Assembly: GCA_958496175.1 (NCBI GenBank)
Contig: OY292277.1
Span: 20,664,282 to 20,728,281 of the forward strand
Direction of reading: 5' to 3'
Source: Sisyra terminalis
Taxonomy: Eukaryota > Arthropoda > Insecta > Neuroptera > Sisyridae
DNA: 64,000 bases
Shown: positions 36,701-46,866 of the stretch, piece by piece
How the letters are laid out: every line of letters starts with the position of its first letter
How positions within the stretch are numbered: position 1 is the first letter of the stretch
Position numbers and translations under genes: made by a program
Notes under the pieces: generated by a model
What the model saw: only the letters and a program-made list of their open reading frames with translations
Told to the model about the DNA's origin: nothing
Database searches by the model: none

Positions 36701-38380
36701 TTTTAGGCTAGAAAAGTTATTGTATCAGTATAACAATGGGAAAATATAATTAATCTATTGTATTACTGCAAAGCAGAGAACAAAGAGACAAAGTGAAAAT
36801 CAAATATATTAATCATTGTCTCAAATATAACTAACTGATTGTTGTCATTTGTTTCAACTGTCGTTTAGATTTCATTCAATTTATAATTTTTGTCAGTTGT
36901 GGCTGTGAATACTTCACAGGTAGCTACTAGTATTTTATACATTGAATTATGGACATAAAGACTCTAAGCTAAAGTCAAAGCATAAGACTTATTTGGGAGT
37001 AAGAAATTTTTGCATGCCCTATATTCGGTATTTATCCCTATAGTTTGTAGATGCTTTCTCAAATTGCAGTGCTCTATAATAGACCATAAACTTATAAGTC
37101 TTTTATTATGATTTTTCAGAGGATTCTCTATCATAATCTTCAAGATCTTGCCTCCTGAGTAGTTCCAGAACATTATTTACTATCTACTCATTTTGAGTTC
37201 ATTCGGCTATTCAATTTAGTGTTGACACACCTATAGGTTCTGGACTCATAAATGGCATACTCTAGTCTACCGTTGCAAGCCCATTTGACTCTTCTTTATC
37301 TACTTTTTTGTTTCAACAACTATTTTTAAGAATTTTTTACTCAGTGAAACATCAAATTTCCAAAATAACCTTCTTTCAATTTATGATAAAGCTATATAAA
37401 ATCAAAAGGCAAAATCTAGAAAAATAGGTAAGCCTTTATACGCCAAGGACAAATCTATCTAACAGCCTAAATGCTTTTAAAATTTAAATCACTTCCATAT
37501 GAAAAATAATTGTTTATAATCTCAATGAATATTTCGAATAATGAAACTAAGCAAGGATTTTCCAAAAATAGATACAACACTATCTATCAAGACGTAAAAT
37601 CCCGGAGGGGTTATCATGTTTTACTTAAACTTTTTGATTTAAAATTTGATATAGAGTTGGTAATTTTCTTTGGTTTTTACTAATTAAAATTATCCTTTTT
37701 GGCTTTAATTTAAAACTTCCAAACACTTTTTATCAACATTCACAAAAAATGAATTTGTATTCCTGTACGACTAAGTACGTATATGCATTTTGCATGCATA
37801 GAAATTTGTATTTCGTATGCTCTGCTTGGCTATTTAGTTAAAATTAGCTAAAGATAATAATTTTTTAAAAAGAAGCTTTATTACATTAAAGCTTAGAGTC
37901 TTTGGATTATTATAAACCAAATTTTATCAAGATTCATCAAATAATTAAGCTTCAATTCTTCACGCCGGATGGCGCAGTATAAATCATAGAAATTTTTGTT
38001 TTATAAGTCCTTATTAAACAAAAATATTGCTTACTGATCTAGAATTTCACTGATAAAAGTTAATTTTATACTTAATAGTTGGCAAATAATTTTATTTCAT
38101 CTTCTTTTCTATTCTTGGATATACCAAGACTTCAAATAAGTATCAAAAGAAAAAATCATACTTAAGGTATTGTTTATTAACAAAAGCCAATAGGAGAAGA
38201 TTAACCACAGCCCACCCAGATCGCAACATGACTTCTTAAGGTTTTAACTTGTCTATTTTCAAAAAAAATGCCTGAACATCCAAAACCTGAAGGATAATAT
38301 TAATGCTACCTATGCAATAATGGAATGCTTCACAAAGTTTAAAAACGTTCTATTTATCCAAGAATTACACGAAAGATTTA
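33761..38380. other. AT-rich stretch, no gene recognised
   Basis: Open frames at 33927-34154, 36255-36443 and 36964-37173 have no recognised motifs. Around 34490-34545 'ctcatcagatg' resembles the complement of CTGATGA, but the GAAA half is missing, so no ribozyme is called. No repeat pair was traced. Confidence 0.35.
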
Positions 38381-38960
38381 CAAAATCTCGAACTGTGTGT
38401 TGTTTCTTGTCTTCACGGACGACTTAACAATATTTTGGTTGTTATCGGGTTAAAATGAGCTCGGCTGGCTAACAAGTGACAGTTCTACGAAAAAAAAAAC
38501 CTTACACATTTTTAAATAACATTATTGTCATTGATATTGGCAACGGGATTATGTTAAGGATATGATGACAGGGTTTCGCTCACGTCTCAGTTTGCAGTTC
38601 TTTTCAGAATAACAGTGGATAATTCAGCGGTAATTTGAAGCAGTTAATTTGCTTGTAATTTAGCAATTATGTATGTGTTTTATGTAAACGGTGTGTGCAT
38701 TCAAAAAGGGTTCGTTCCACTTTAAGCATAAGGGTTGGTGGTATGAGAACATTACGTAATGCCAATGTAGCAAAATACATGAACGGACACGGGACATGGT
38801 TAATGTCCCAAATAATAAGAGCCATCAAAATGATCGAACGCACCAGTGAACAAGTGTGACTCAGTAATTTCGGTTTTTATATGAAGATTTTCAAAGAGGG
38901 TCCCATTTTTCGTTGGTAGGGAGAGATGAAAGCTGCCACTAGGTGGATATTATGAATTGC
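38381..38960. other. GC-richer island, possible regulatory DNA
   Basis: About 580 bases of balanced composition, apparently unique in this window, without a long frame on either strand. It includes gagctcggctggctaacaag and gggacatggttaatgtccc, which is a near-palindrome. It may be a conserved enhancer-like region, but that is inference from composition only. Confidence 0.3.
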
Positions 38961-39680
38961 GAGATTTAAATTCAAGTGTGACTTTTAAATTCCGCTTAAA
39001 TATTTGCCCAATTTCCATTTGACTTTCAAGTAATCAGTTTTTGTAAAATTGGAAAAAACAGAAAATGAATCTTAAGAGTCTATCTCTATCTACGTTTATA
39101 AACAAGATGAAAATTCATTATCCGTATAAATTCGTATTAATCCTCATTTCAGGCAAATATGATTATAAATCCATCATCCAACTCCCCAAATTTGTAACAT
39201 GTAATTTTTCTGTTCCTATTCTCGCCGTGTCGTCGTTTCACAACGACTCTCAATATGATTGTGTTATAAGTGTATTTAGAGTAAACTAAAGGGGTACTTT
39301 CACAACGCACCCAAAACCATCCCCATTCCATTCGACTCTTACATCCCATATAATTCAGTCAGGGTGGCACCTACGATCAACAACATTCTCGCAACAGGGG
39401 AGAATTTCCTCTTTTCTGTTAGCAACATTGTAGAAATTTGAACATTTGGTACATTGATAAAGTAATAGCAAATAGATGCTTTCGAATACCCATACCAACC
39501 CTTACAGCTTTCACTCGATAAATACGATAAGCGTACACTGTTCGTGAAGCATTCAAACGTTTAATTTTAATTAATATCTTAAATTTGTTTACCACATTTT
39601 TTTCTATATTATTTACAAAATTTTCATCGACTGTTTTATCAAAGTATGGCATTTTGAGTAGTTTAATTTCCCCCAAATCA
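38961..39680. other. Moderately AT-rich, no gene recognised
   Basis: Three short frames (39065-39289 plus, 39149-39349 and 39419-39676 minus) overlap in part and share no motif with known families. Nothing else was recognised. Confidence 0.3.
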
Positions 39681-40030
39681 AAAACTGATTACATATATGT
39701 TCCGGAAATCAGCGATCAATTTGGTTGAGCAGCGGGTTATACACCGGTGAATCCCTGGGGAGCAGGCGGGATACATATACGCGCTGTGCTCCGGGACTTG
39801 TGTGAATACTCTTGAACAGGCGGCTCTTTCAAAATGGGAATGTAGGCGAGCACAACAATATCGACCTTTCGTCTTCACATTTGAAAAGTGGGTGGTTGGA
39901 TATGTGTATGTGTTTGCCAGGCATATGAGGGATGGGGTTGTAGTGACGACATTAACCAAGTGTTATTCAGTGTTTAAACTTGGATAATGTGATTGTAAAT
40001 ATATAAAATCTGTAAGCGTGTGCGTTTGTA
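39681..40030. other. GC-richer island
   Basis: Balanced composition (gggttatacaccggtgaatc, ggagcaggcgggatacatat) with overlapping short frames on both strands (39678-39959 minus, 39802-39987 plus). Neither frame shows domain motifs. Unique within the window; possible conserved non-coding DNA. Confidence 0.3.
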
Positions 40031-41246
40031 TGGTTTCATTGACGACCATGTGTTACTTGTATGATGCATCGCTATAGAAAACCACCCTATTTGTTGAGCA
40101 TCCTTTTTATTTCAAATCGAAACATATGGGAAAGTCGAGATAGACAGTTCATTTCGCATTTTTTTTTCTTATTGCACATCAGAAATCCCAAGGCGATTGA
40201 TCTTCAACGACCCTTTGGACCCTCTTTGACATAATTCACATCTGAGGACAGAACAACTATTAATTATTGAACTAATTCATTTTTCACAATGCAATAAAGT
40301 GTTTCAATAGAATATAACACTTTACTATTGATGAAAAAAAAAACACTTTAGCACAATTACTTCAATTAGTTGTAAAAATTTAAGACAAAAAATATAGAAA
40401 TTTCAATTTGATTTTCAAAATTTTAATAGGCAAGTAAAAGTAGATACAGGCGTGACCACCCTAAAACGTATAAAAATTACGTGTCAACAACTTATAGGAT
40501 ATTATAACGAATTAAAGGAACACGTAAAGCAACTTCAAATTTCAACCATACCTAATTAACAAAGCAACTATGATGTGGAAAATTATGCATTTTGCTGTGT
40601 TGCATTTATAAATGTACAATATGTGTACACATAGGAGTGTCGGCTCTGTCACACACAAATACACCTAGTATAAGTCCGCGTTTTATTGCCTTTTGCAGCC
40701 AATAATAATAATAAAAAGGACAGAAAAAATGCGCGTGGATAATAAATCGCTCTCTACTTTATCTTTTTATTAGAGAAATTCAATACGTAAATCGGAAATC
40801 AAGAACCAAAAAAGGCAAAAAAAATCGAACGAGGAGAAAAACAACGTAGGAGGTATTGCTAAAGTAAAACTTCGTTAAACTTTCACGAAGCATCATTTCA
40901 AAGCAAAGTTTCGATGTAAAAACTAATAAAACAGTGAAGTTATTGGTAAAGTCGGAAACTTACAAAAATATTGGCATAGGGAATATTTAAAAAGAAAACT
41001 TATAAATTTCTAACTTATATTACATATATATATATATTGTATGGAATCCATTGATAATATGATTTTTCATTTTTCAAAATAAAAAGAAATTTATGTACCT
41101 ACCATGTTAAGCGTCTCAAAAGAGTATCGATACTTGATCTGATAGACCGATTTTAGTAATATTAGTTATTAGTGGTTTTATATTTAAGAATACTATTTAA
41201 ACTATAATATATTTAGATTATTATTACTGTTGTTTTACTATAATTT
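40031..41246. other. AT-rich stretch, nothing recognised
   Basis: No frame, repeat or RNA gene noticed, apart from a short (ta) run near 41025. Confidence 0.4.
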
Positions 41247-41361
41247 TTAATGTTAATTGTGTCATTGGACACAACTAACCCACGAGTGTTGTAAGTGTAA
41301 CATATTGCAATTATTTCCAAGAGGCAGATAGTGCAAAATCAAATTTGTAAATAAAAAAACG
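41247..41361 (+). repeat. Unnamed dispersed repeat, copy 2
   Basis: Aligns with 20865-20967 in the same orientation (tgtgtcattgg, cacgagtgtt, tgcaattatt, gatagtgcaaaa). See that entry. It sits just upstream of the repeat cluster of 41.7-46.6 kb. Confidence 0.5.
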
Positions 41362-41675
41362 TACCTACCAAAGTTCTGTTATTAAAAATTATTATTTGGA
41401 CTCTTGAAAAGAAAATGCAAATGATATAATATTTAATTTTTATACGGAAATATATGGTATGAGTTTTTTTAAAGCCGGAATGTAAAATCCTCAAATATGC
41501 GCGTCAGTATGAAAATAGACTAAATGGAATACATCCAAACCAATTTTTTTTGTCAACAGTGCTAAAAGAAAAATAAACATCAAACATAGTTTCTCTTTTC
41601 GAAAAAAAAACACCGATTTTTTAATTTTGAATTCGAAAAATCGCTAATTTTATAATAATTTAATGTTTATTTACA

Positions 41676-41976
41676 TAAAGGGACTCAATAGAGTTTCACA
41701 TCAACAAGTATAGCGAAGAATGCTGTGGGTAGTCAAGGGAATTTTTTTTATCGTTATTTACGCATTAAAATCGACATTTTGGAGATATAGCAATTGTTTA
41801 CAAAACTTAACTGATAAATGTATATCTTGAAGGTTACAATAGGTATAGTGAAGATGCTACGGGTTGCTAAGGGAAGTGTTTTTAATGATTCAAGAACATA
41901 TTTTAATTAAACTTCAATTTATATGTTTACAGCTATTATAGTATAAACAAACAGAACGTCTGCTGGATTCAGCTAG
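41676..41976 (-). repeat. Unnamed 'tagctgaatcc' family, copy C
   Basis: Read on the minus strand it starts ctagctgaatccagcagacg. It continues with aacacttcccttagcaaccc, gatatacatttatcagtt and tgttgatgtgaaact. These follow the order of copies A (43758) and B (44963). The start resembles the 'CTAGCTGAcCCggCAgACGTT' motif that I recall as frequent in insect repeats. It has no coding capacity, and the class is unassigned. Confidence 0.6.
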
Positions 41977-42193
41977 TGTATTATTAAATTAATGAAAAGT
42001 AAAACTAAAACTAAATTTAGATTCATCTTCGGTTCTAAATTATTGAAGATTTAATTATAATATTTTATTTTATTGTAGAATTTAAAGATTGTTTACCTAT
42101 ATGTTTATTTATTATTTATAGAAGTGATTAAAAACTTTAATATAATGGTTTAGTAACTATTATAAATTCTTCTCAACTTTTGAGAAAAAAATT

Positions 42194-42391
42194 GGCACTT
42201 GTAAACTTTGCAATTATGCACCTAAAAACTTCATATTTTCTATTTTATTTTTATTTCCAATTAAGTACGAATAAATCGAATATAATGAATTTAATAACTT
42301 AAAATTGATCGATTTATTCGCGAATTACGTTAAAAACAAAATCGAAAATGAGACGATGCCAAATTGTACCGATTTAAAGTATACTTGTGCC
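42194..42391. mobile_element. MITE of the GGCTCA family, diverged copy 3
   Basis: The right arm (cgcgaattacgttaaaaaca ... atacttgtgcc) aligns with the right arm of the MITE at 8844-9068. The left end ggcacttgtaaactttg is its approximate complement. The flanking octamers aaaaaatt and aaaaaatc agree at 7 of 8. The divergence shows this is the oldest of the three copies here. Confidence 0.6.
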
Positions 42392-43440
42392 AAAAAATCT
42401 TCATCTTTTTTACTTTCAATTCACCAAAACTGTATCATTCATCTACCTTGAACAAAAATTTTGAGATAACTTAACGATTCCCTCGCAAAATATATATTTC
42501 GCTAATTGAGAATATATGTTTTCAATATATTTAGCCAATTAGAAATATTAATATCTTATGAAAATGTACCTACAGTTTATATGTTTATTTTTTCAAGCAA
42601 AAATCCACCCATTGATCATTTTCATGAAAATTTGTCTCAAAATTATTTTGAGAGGTTAAATCAAGATTTTTCTGAGAAAATTAGCGCCAGAATTGTCACA
42701 TTAGATAATAACATTTATCCTTCAGGTAAATTTTTACTCAAAAGATAAAGAAAACAGGCGTACCTTCACCTAAGCTTAGTAATATTTGTAAGAAAAATTT
42801 TGTAGGATTTATATAGTGTCAATATTTCTACTAATCAAATAGTAATCTTAATGGTATAGTTTACCTATCCAGGAATAAAAATACTGACTTTAGAAGTAAT
42901 ATAACTGGAATTCTTAATATTTTTTACGATTCTGATCATTTTAAATCAGAACTTTGTATACCCTAACGATCAATAGATACATCTACAGTTCGCAAAATTA
43001 TGTTATAATTAAAACTGATTTCTTATCGAATTTTGAAGTTCTTAAATTTGAAGTTTAATTTGGTAAAAAATATAATTCTTCTGACTCCCTAAAAAAAAAA
43101 AAAATCTGCATGATGAAATCCCAATGGAATTGTGTATTCATTTCAAAACAAAATATAGTCCCCTGTGAATAGCAACTAAAATTACGTTGGTAATATCGCA
43201 GAAATGGCTTTTTGTACTACCGTTTTTTTTCGTAATTATGTAAATAAAACTACTTAATATCAACAAAAAGTTTAAAAATGTAACACTAAATCATTATATC
43301 TACCACTAATTGTAAGGATATAAATCTTTAAAACGATTCCTGAAGGAAAAAGATAGCTTGATGGGTTCAATTTCTTTTTTAACCGGTTCGTGATTTAACG
43401 TAATAGATGCCAAACAATTGAAATAAATTAATCGCAACAG
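42392..43440. other. AT-rich stretch, nothing recognised
   Basis: The 80-codon frame at 42506-42748 has no recognisable motif. The rest is AT-rich with A and T runs. Confidence 0.4.
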
Positions 43441-43665
43441 TAGCCTAGCGTGCAATTTCGCCGCCCGGGACCGATCGAAAATTCGCCGATCCCTATTTTC
43501 ATCGTTAGTCAAAAAAATAGGGAAAAAGTCAGACACCTTAAATTCTTTAATTATTTAAAAATGTAATCTTTATGTTTTCCTTAAAGCAAAATCTTTTGTG
43601 GAATTATCATTGTCATCATTCCACCCCATTTTTGTGTGCCGCCCGGGGCCGTGCTCCTCTCTTTA
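43441..43665. repeat. GC patches with 'gccgcccggg' words (repeat fragment?)
   Basis: cgccgcccgggaccgatcg (43460-43478) and gccgcccggggccgtgctcc (43639-43658) stand out in AT-rich DNA and resemble each other. The 58.45-58.66 kb patch has similar words (ggcgtcccgggtagtcgct). 'Gcgcccggggc' stretches are common in insect transposon ends. No borders were found. Confidence 0.35.
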
Positions 43666-43910
43666 CACTTCTGCATTGAAATAAATAAATACAAAAATTC
43701 ATTATCTAAAACATTACTTAAAAATCATTGAGAAAAGTAAAAAGAGGCCGTTTATATTAGCTGAATCCGGTAGTCGTCGTCTTGCCAATTTATATTATAA
43801 TGGCTGTAACCAAAAAAAAATATTTTTAATTGCAATATGTTTGTGAAACGTTAAAAACACCTCCCTTTGCAACCCATAGCATCCTTCAATATACCTATTG
43901 AAACTCACCG

Positions 43911-43913
<3 letters not shown>

Positions 43914-43972
<59 letters not shown>
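43914..43972. repeat. (TA)n microsatellite, about 29 units
   Basis: An uninterrupted ta tract of 59 bases. Copy B of the same host repeat has gatatacattattcagttcg here instead, so the tract grew inside copy A after the copies separated. It is likely length-polymorphic. Confidence 0.9.
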
Positions 43973-43975
<3 letters not shown>

Positions 43976-44114
43976 TCAAGAAAACTTTCTATATCCTTAA
44001 GAAATATCAATTTTAAGGTGAAAGTAATGGAAAAAATATTCTTAACGATTCGCAGAATTTTTCGCTGTACCTGTTAATGTGAGACTTGATTGAGTTTCGT
44101 ATTTTAAAAAAAAA

Positions 44115-44503
44115 CATGCGCATATATTGTGTATACAATATACAGAATATATTGCGGTCCAATTTATGTAGTATAATTTAATATAATAATATATAAAAAC
44201 CATAACATAAACATACATTTTGACAGAAGTTCGAACCAAAATATTCATGACGTATTGCCCAGATACGTATTTCGATTGCCAAGCAATCTTCTTCAGTGGT
44301 CATCAAGTAGTTTGGATCACTCCGTAACTGCTTTGTGATGATTCACGAACTTTTGAACTTCTGTTCAAATTTATGTTTATGGTATGATTTTTATATATTA
44401 TTATATTAACATAAATTGGACCGCAATATATTCTATATACTGTATACACAGTATAACTTTTCAAAGTCAGCAAAAAAATATAATTTTGATTATGCGCTTA
44501 TAT
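44115..44503 (-). mobile_element. Penelope-like insertion with 110-bp inverted repeats and 12-bp TSD
   Basis: atgcgcatatat (44115-44126) and atgcgcttatat (44492-44503) match at 11 of 12. Inside lie inverted arms of about 110 bp (44124-44236 and 44343-44454; core ttgcggtccaatttatgt on the left, its complement on the right). A 37-nt extension (44455-44491) precedes the right duplication. The minus strand has a degenerate hammerhead-like core (44262-44296). Copy B of the host repeat has a single uninterrupted catgcgcatatatgatt, i.e. an empty site. This is the same build as the 16.7-kb element with different sequence. There is no reverse transcriptase inside. Confidence 0.65.
44262..44296 (-). 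ncRNA. Degenerate hammerhead-like motif
   Basis: On the minus strand CTGAAGA (44296-44290) is followed by a stem II hairpin gattgc-ttg-gcaatc (44288-44274), then GAAAT (44273-44269) and acgtATC. The order is that of a hammerhead core, but CTGATGA is altered by one base and the cleavage triplet would be ATC. It is probably inactive or weak. The parallel with 16776-16812 is the main support. Confidence 0.4.
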
Positions 44504-44690
44504 AATTGCAACGTTGTGTAAATCGTTCGGTAAAGAACTTGAGAAGATTTACGGTTTTGGACAAACGAACATTAAGTTTTCATTTATTTACATAGATTTG
44601 ATTCCTATAAAAATATGTTTGAAGATTTGTAGCTATAAATAAGCTAAATAGGCTGTAACATAAGAAGTTAAAATTATTTTTTTTATTACA

Positions 44691-44962
44691 ATTATAATAA
44701 CAATGCGATCACCATATTCGAGCAATTTCAATCTCTTTTTGCCAATGATTTTTTTCTTCGTCTTTTTTAACTGTAGTTCACCTTATGGCAATGTAGCTAA
44801 ATTTTCTTTCCTGTTTCATTTTTGTACGACTTCTCTTATGGACAGAAGTCTTATTTTTGGATGAGGAAGAACAAATTGTTATCCAAAAATAAAGGATAGG
44901 TATTTGACAAAGATTTGAATATCTTTGAACCCACTGTAATGGGAGATATTTTTATAGCATAT
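44691..44962. other. Spacer between copies A and B
   Basis: AT-rich with no match to the flanking repeat copies. It contains 'acagaagtcttatttttgga' and 'tatccaaaaataaagga', a short imperfect inverted pair. No gene. Confidence 0.35.
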
Positions 44963-45385
44963 TAGCTAAGTTGGATAATCGTCGTTTCGTCAGTTAATAT
45001 TATAATGGCTATATAAATAAATAAATTTAATTTTAATTACAATATGTTCGTGAAAGTCAAAACACCTTTCATTGCAACCCGCAGCATCCCTCAATGTACC
45101 TATTAAAACTTACTTTCAAGATATACATTATTCAGTTCGGTGTCAAGAAAACTTTCTATGTCTCTAAGAGATATCGATTTTAAGGCGAAAATAATGATAA
45201 AAGAACCTTTCTTGACGACCCGCAGAATATTTCACTGTACCTGTTGATGTGAAACTTTATTGAGTTTCGTAATTTAAAAAAAGAGCATGCGCATATATGA
45301 TTACAGCGTTGTGTAAAACGTTTGGTGAAAAACTTTAGAAAAACTTTTCATTTACTTATTTCGATTTGATTCCTATAAAAAATAT

Positions 45386-46561
45386 GGGCTCATGTGTACT
45401 TTAGCACAACCACAATCTGGCAATGTTGCATTTTCGACTTTGTTTTTAATTTAATTCGCGATTAAATCGGTCCATAATGAAAATTTAACCACAAAAGAGA
45501 GAATTATACCATACTAGCTGATCCCCGCGACTTCATCTGCGTAACGTAGGTGTAGATTATGTTTTCTTTTCAAATTTGCCATTTGTAGTGGTATATGAAA
45601 ATGTTTATTTTTCTTATTTCTTTTACGAAAAACATAATCATACTTAAAAACACTATTTTGTCAACTTTAAAAAGACACATTTAATAAACTGTTGCAAAGA
45701 ATAAAATTGTTCTAGGTAATAATCAATTAATTTCCAAAAAATATTTATAAATATCTAAAAAGAGTATGTCTATTGCGTATAGCTACGGTAGGTATACCTA
45801 CCATAGACCAAAAAATCTGCAAATCAATCAGCATCTATACATAAATAAAAATTATCGCCAAGTTCAATAAAGTTGGTCTTAGTTACAAGTAAAGAGCGAT
45901 GACCATGCGACATTTTTCAAATATCTTACATTTTTAAACTTGTGATATCTTTCGAATGGAATGTTCAAATTGAATAACTCAAAAATTTGTATAATGTTAT
46001 TGAAGCAAACTTAAATATGAAGTCATTTATTTTTATTAGGATTAATCCCAAAGTATAAATAAAAGAGCTTTTATAACGGTGGCATTTATATATTATTTTT
46101 TAAAATGAAAAAACACTTATTGTGTCATAACTATAATAGTTAGACATATGCTGTCGCTCTATTTTTTGTAGTTAATGGTATGTTCTGCAAAAACGCACTA
46201 CATTATTTTATTCTATAACCAATAGTTTTCGCAGCGCACGCGATAAAAGAATGTTTTTCGGTAATTTTTTCAGACCTTGGGTTACATTATTGGAGTTTTA
46301 GTGTGGATCCCCTAACTTTTTTGAAAATTTAATATAGCCCATGTTCAATGGAAATAGTGTAACTTCCCAACAGTGAAAGAATTTTTCAAATCGGTCAAGT
46401 AGTTTCGGAGCCAATTTAAAGCAAACAAACAATCAAATCTTTCCTCTTTATAATAATAGAAGATTAGAGTTGAATAAACAAAAATATCGCGAATTAAATT
46501 AAAAACAAAGTCGAAAATGCAACATTGCCAGATTGTGGGTGTGCTAAAGTACACATGAGCC
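45386..46561. mobile_element. MITE of the GGCTCA family, copy 2, split by a nested element
   Basis: Both arms (45386-45514 and 46464-46561) match the MITE at 8844-9068 almost base for base. Joined, they would be 227 bp against 225. The flanking octamers aaaatatg and aaaatcgg agree at 6 of 8. It inserted into copy B of the 'tagctgaatcc' repeat and was later split by the element at 45515-46463. Confidence 0.85.
45515..46463 (+). mobile_element. Unclassified retroposon-like element nested in MITE
   Basis: Begins ctagctgatccccgcgactt and ends near tcggtcaagtagtttcggag ... tcctctttataataatagaaga. I recall this start and tail as a widespread insect repeat type ('CCCGCGACTTCGTCTGCGT' ... 'AATCGGTCCAGTAGTTTCGGAGC', then a TTTATAATATTAGTA-like tail), probably retroposed, but I cannot name the class. 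No frame codes for a recognisable protein. Compared with the intact MITE (ccatattag) it entered between a and t, without visible target duplication. Confidence 0.6.
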
Positions 46562-46866
46562 AAAATCGGATAGGTTATAGAATAAGAAGTTAAAAATATT
46601 TTCTTTTGTAAATAAAAGTTTTGAAGTAGGTTCAACTGTAGAACTTTACCTGCGTTAGTTACTTTTGCGCTTGAATCTTTAGTAAGTGAGCGGATATGCA
46701 ATGATTGTTTTCGTGTGTTGTAATGAATTTTCGTTAATGCAAGTATGAAAGTAAGCAACCGCTTACATATATGTGCAATCATTTGATCGAGCAAATGTTC
46801 TTTTCGTTTGTTATAGCCGATTGTTTTGACTTCTGAGCACGTCGATAAAAACGTTGACGACGCCAT
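46345..46866 (-). CDS. Composite 173-codon open frame, doubtful
   Basis: This is the longest open frame in the window. It starts MASSTFLSTCSEVKTIGYNK in a good start context (gccATGG). Residues 1 to about 90 derive from sequence between 46600 and 46866 that matches nothing else here. The C-terminal half reads through the MITE and the nested retroposon, so it cannot be a conserved protein. A splice-donor-like GCAG|GTAAAG after residue 72 could end a small first exon, but I see no partner exon. I do not recognise any domain. Most likely it is a chance frame. Confidence 0.12.
   Translation of the reverse strand: MASSTFLSTCSEVKTIGYNKRKEHLLDQMIAHICKRLLTFILALTKIHYNTRKQSLHIRSLTKDSSAKVTNAGKVLQLNLLQNFYLQKKIFLTSYSITYPILAHVYFSTPTIWQCCIFDFVFNLIRDIFVYSTLIFYYYKEERFDCLFALNWLRNYLTDLKNSFTVGKLHYFH

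Larger units (their letters stand above)
43758..44690 (+). repeat. Unnamed 'tagctgaatcc' family, copy A
   Basis: Starts tagctgaatccggtagtcgt and runs in parallel with copy B: tataatggctgtaa, ccctttgcaacccatagcat, caagaaaactttctatatcc, gctgtacctgttaatgtgag, gatttgattcctataaaaat and ataagaagttaaaat. It is interrupted by a (TA)n tract (43914-43972) and by a Penelope-like insertion (44115-44503). The 71- and 68-codon minus-strand frames over it are products of the TA tract and AT bias. No coding capacity. Confidence 0.7.
44963..46605 (+). repeat. Unnamed 'tagctgaatcc' family, copy B (with nested insertions)
   Basis: Aligns with copy A from tagctaag... at 44963 to gattcctataaaaaatatg at 45385. 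It continues after the MITE insertion (45386-46561) with ataggttatagaataagaag and ttaaaaatatttt, which match copy A's ataggctgtaacataagaag and ttaaaattatttt. The two copies lie in tandem 270 bp apart and differ at roughly one base in five by eye. No coding capacity. Confidence 0.65.

Noticed and set aside
43795..44248. Minus-strand frames with an (IY)n stretch
   Set aside because: The Ile-Tyr run is the translated TA microsatellite, and the rest lies in repeat copy A and its insertion.
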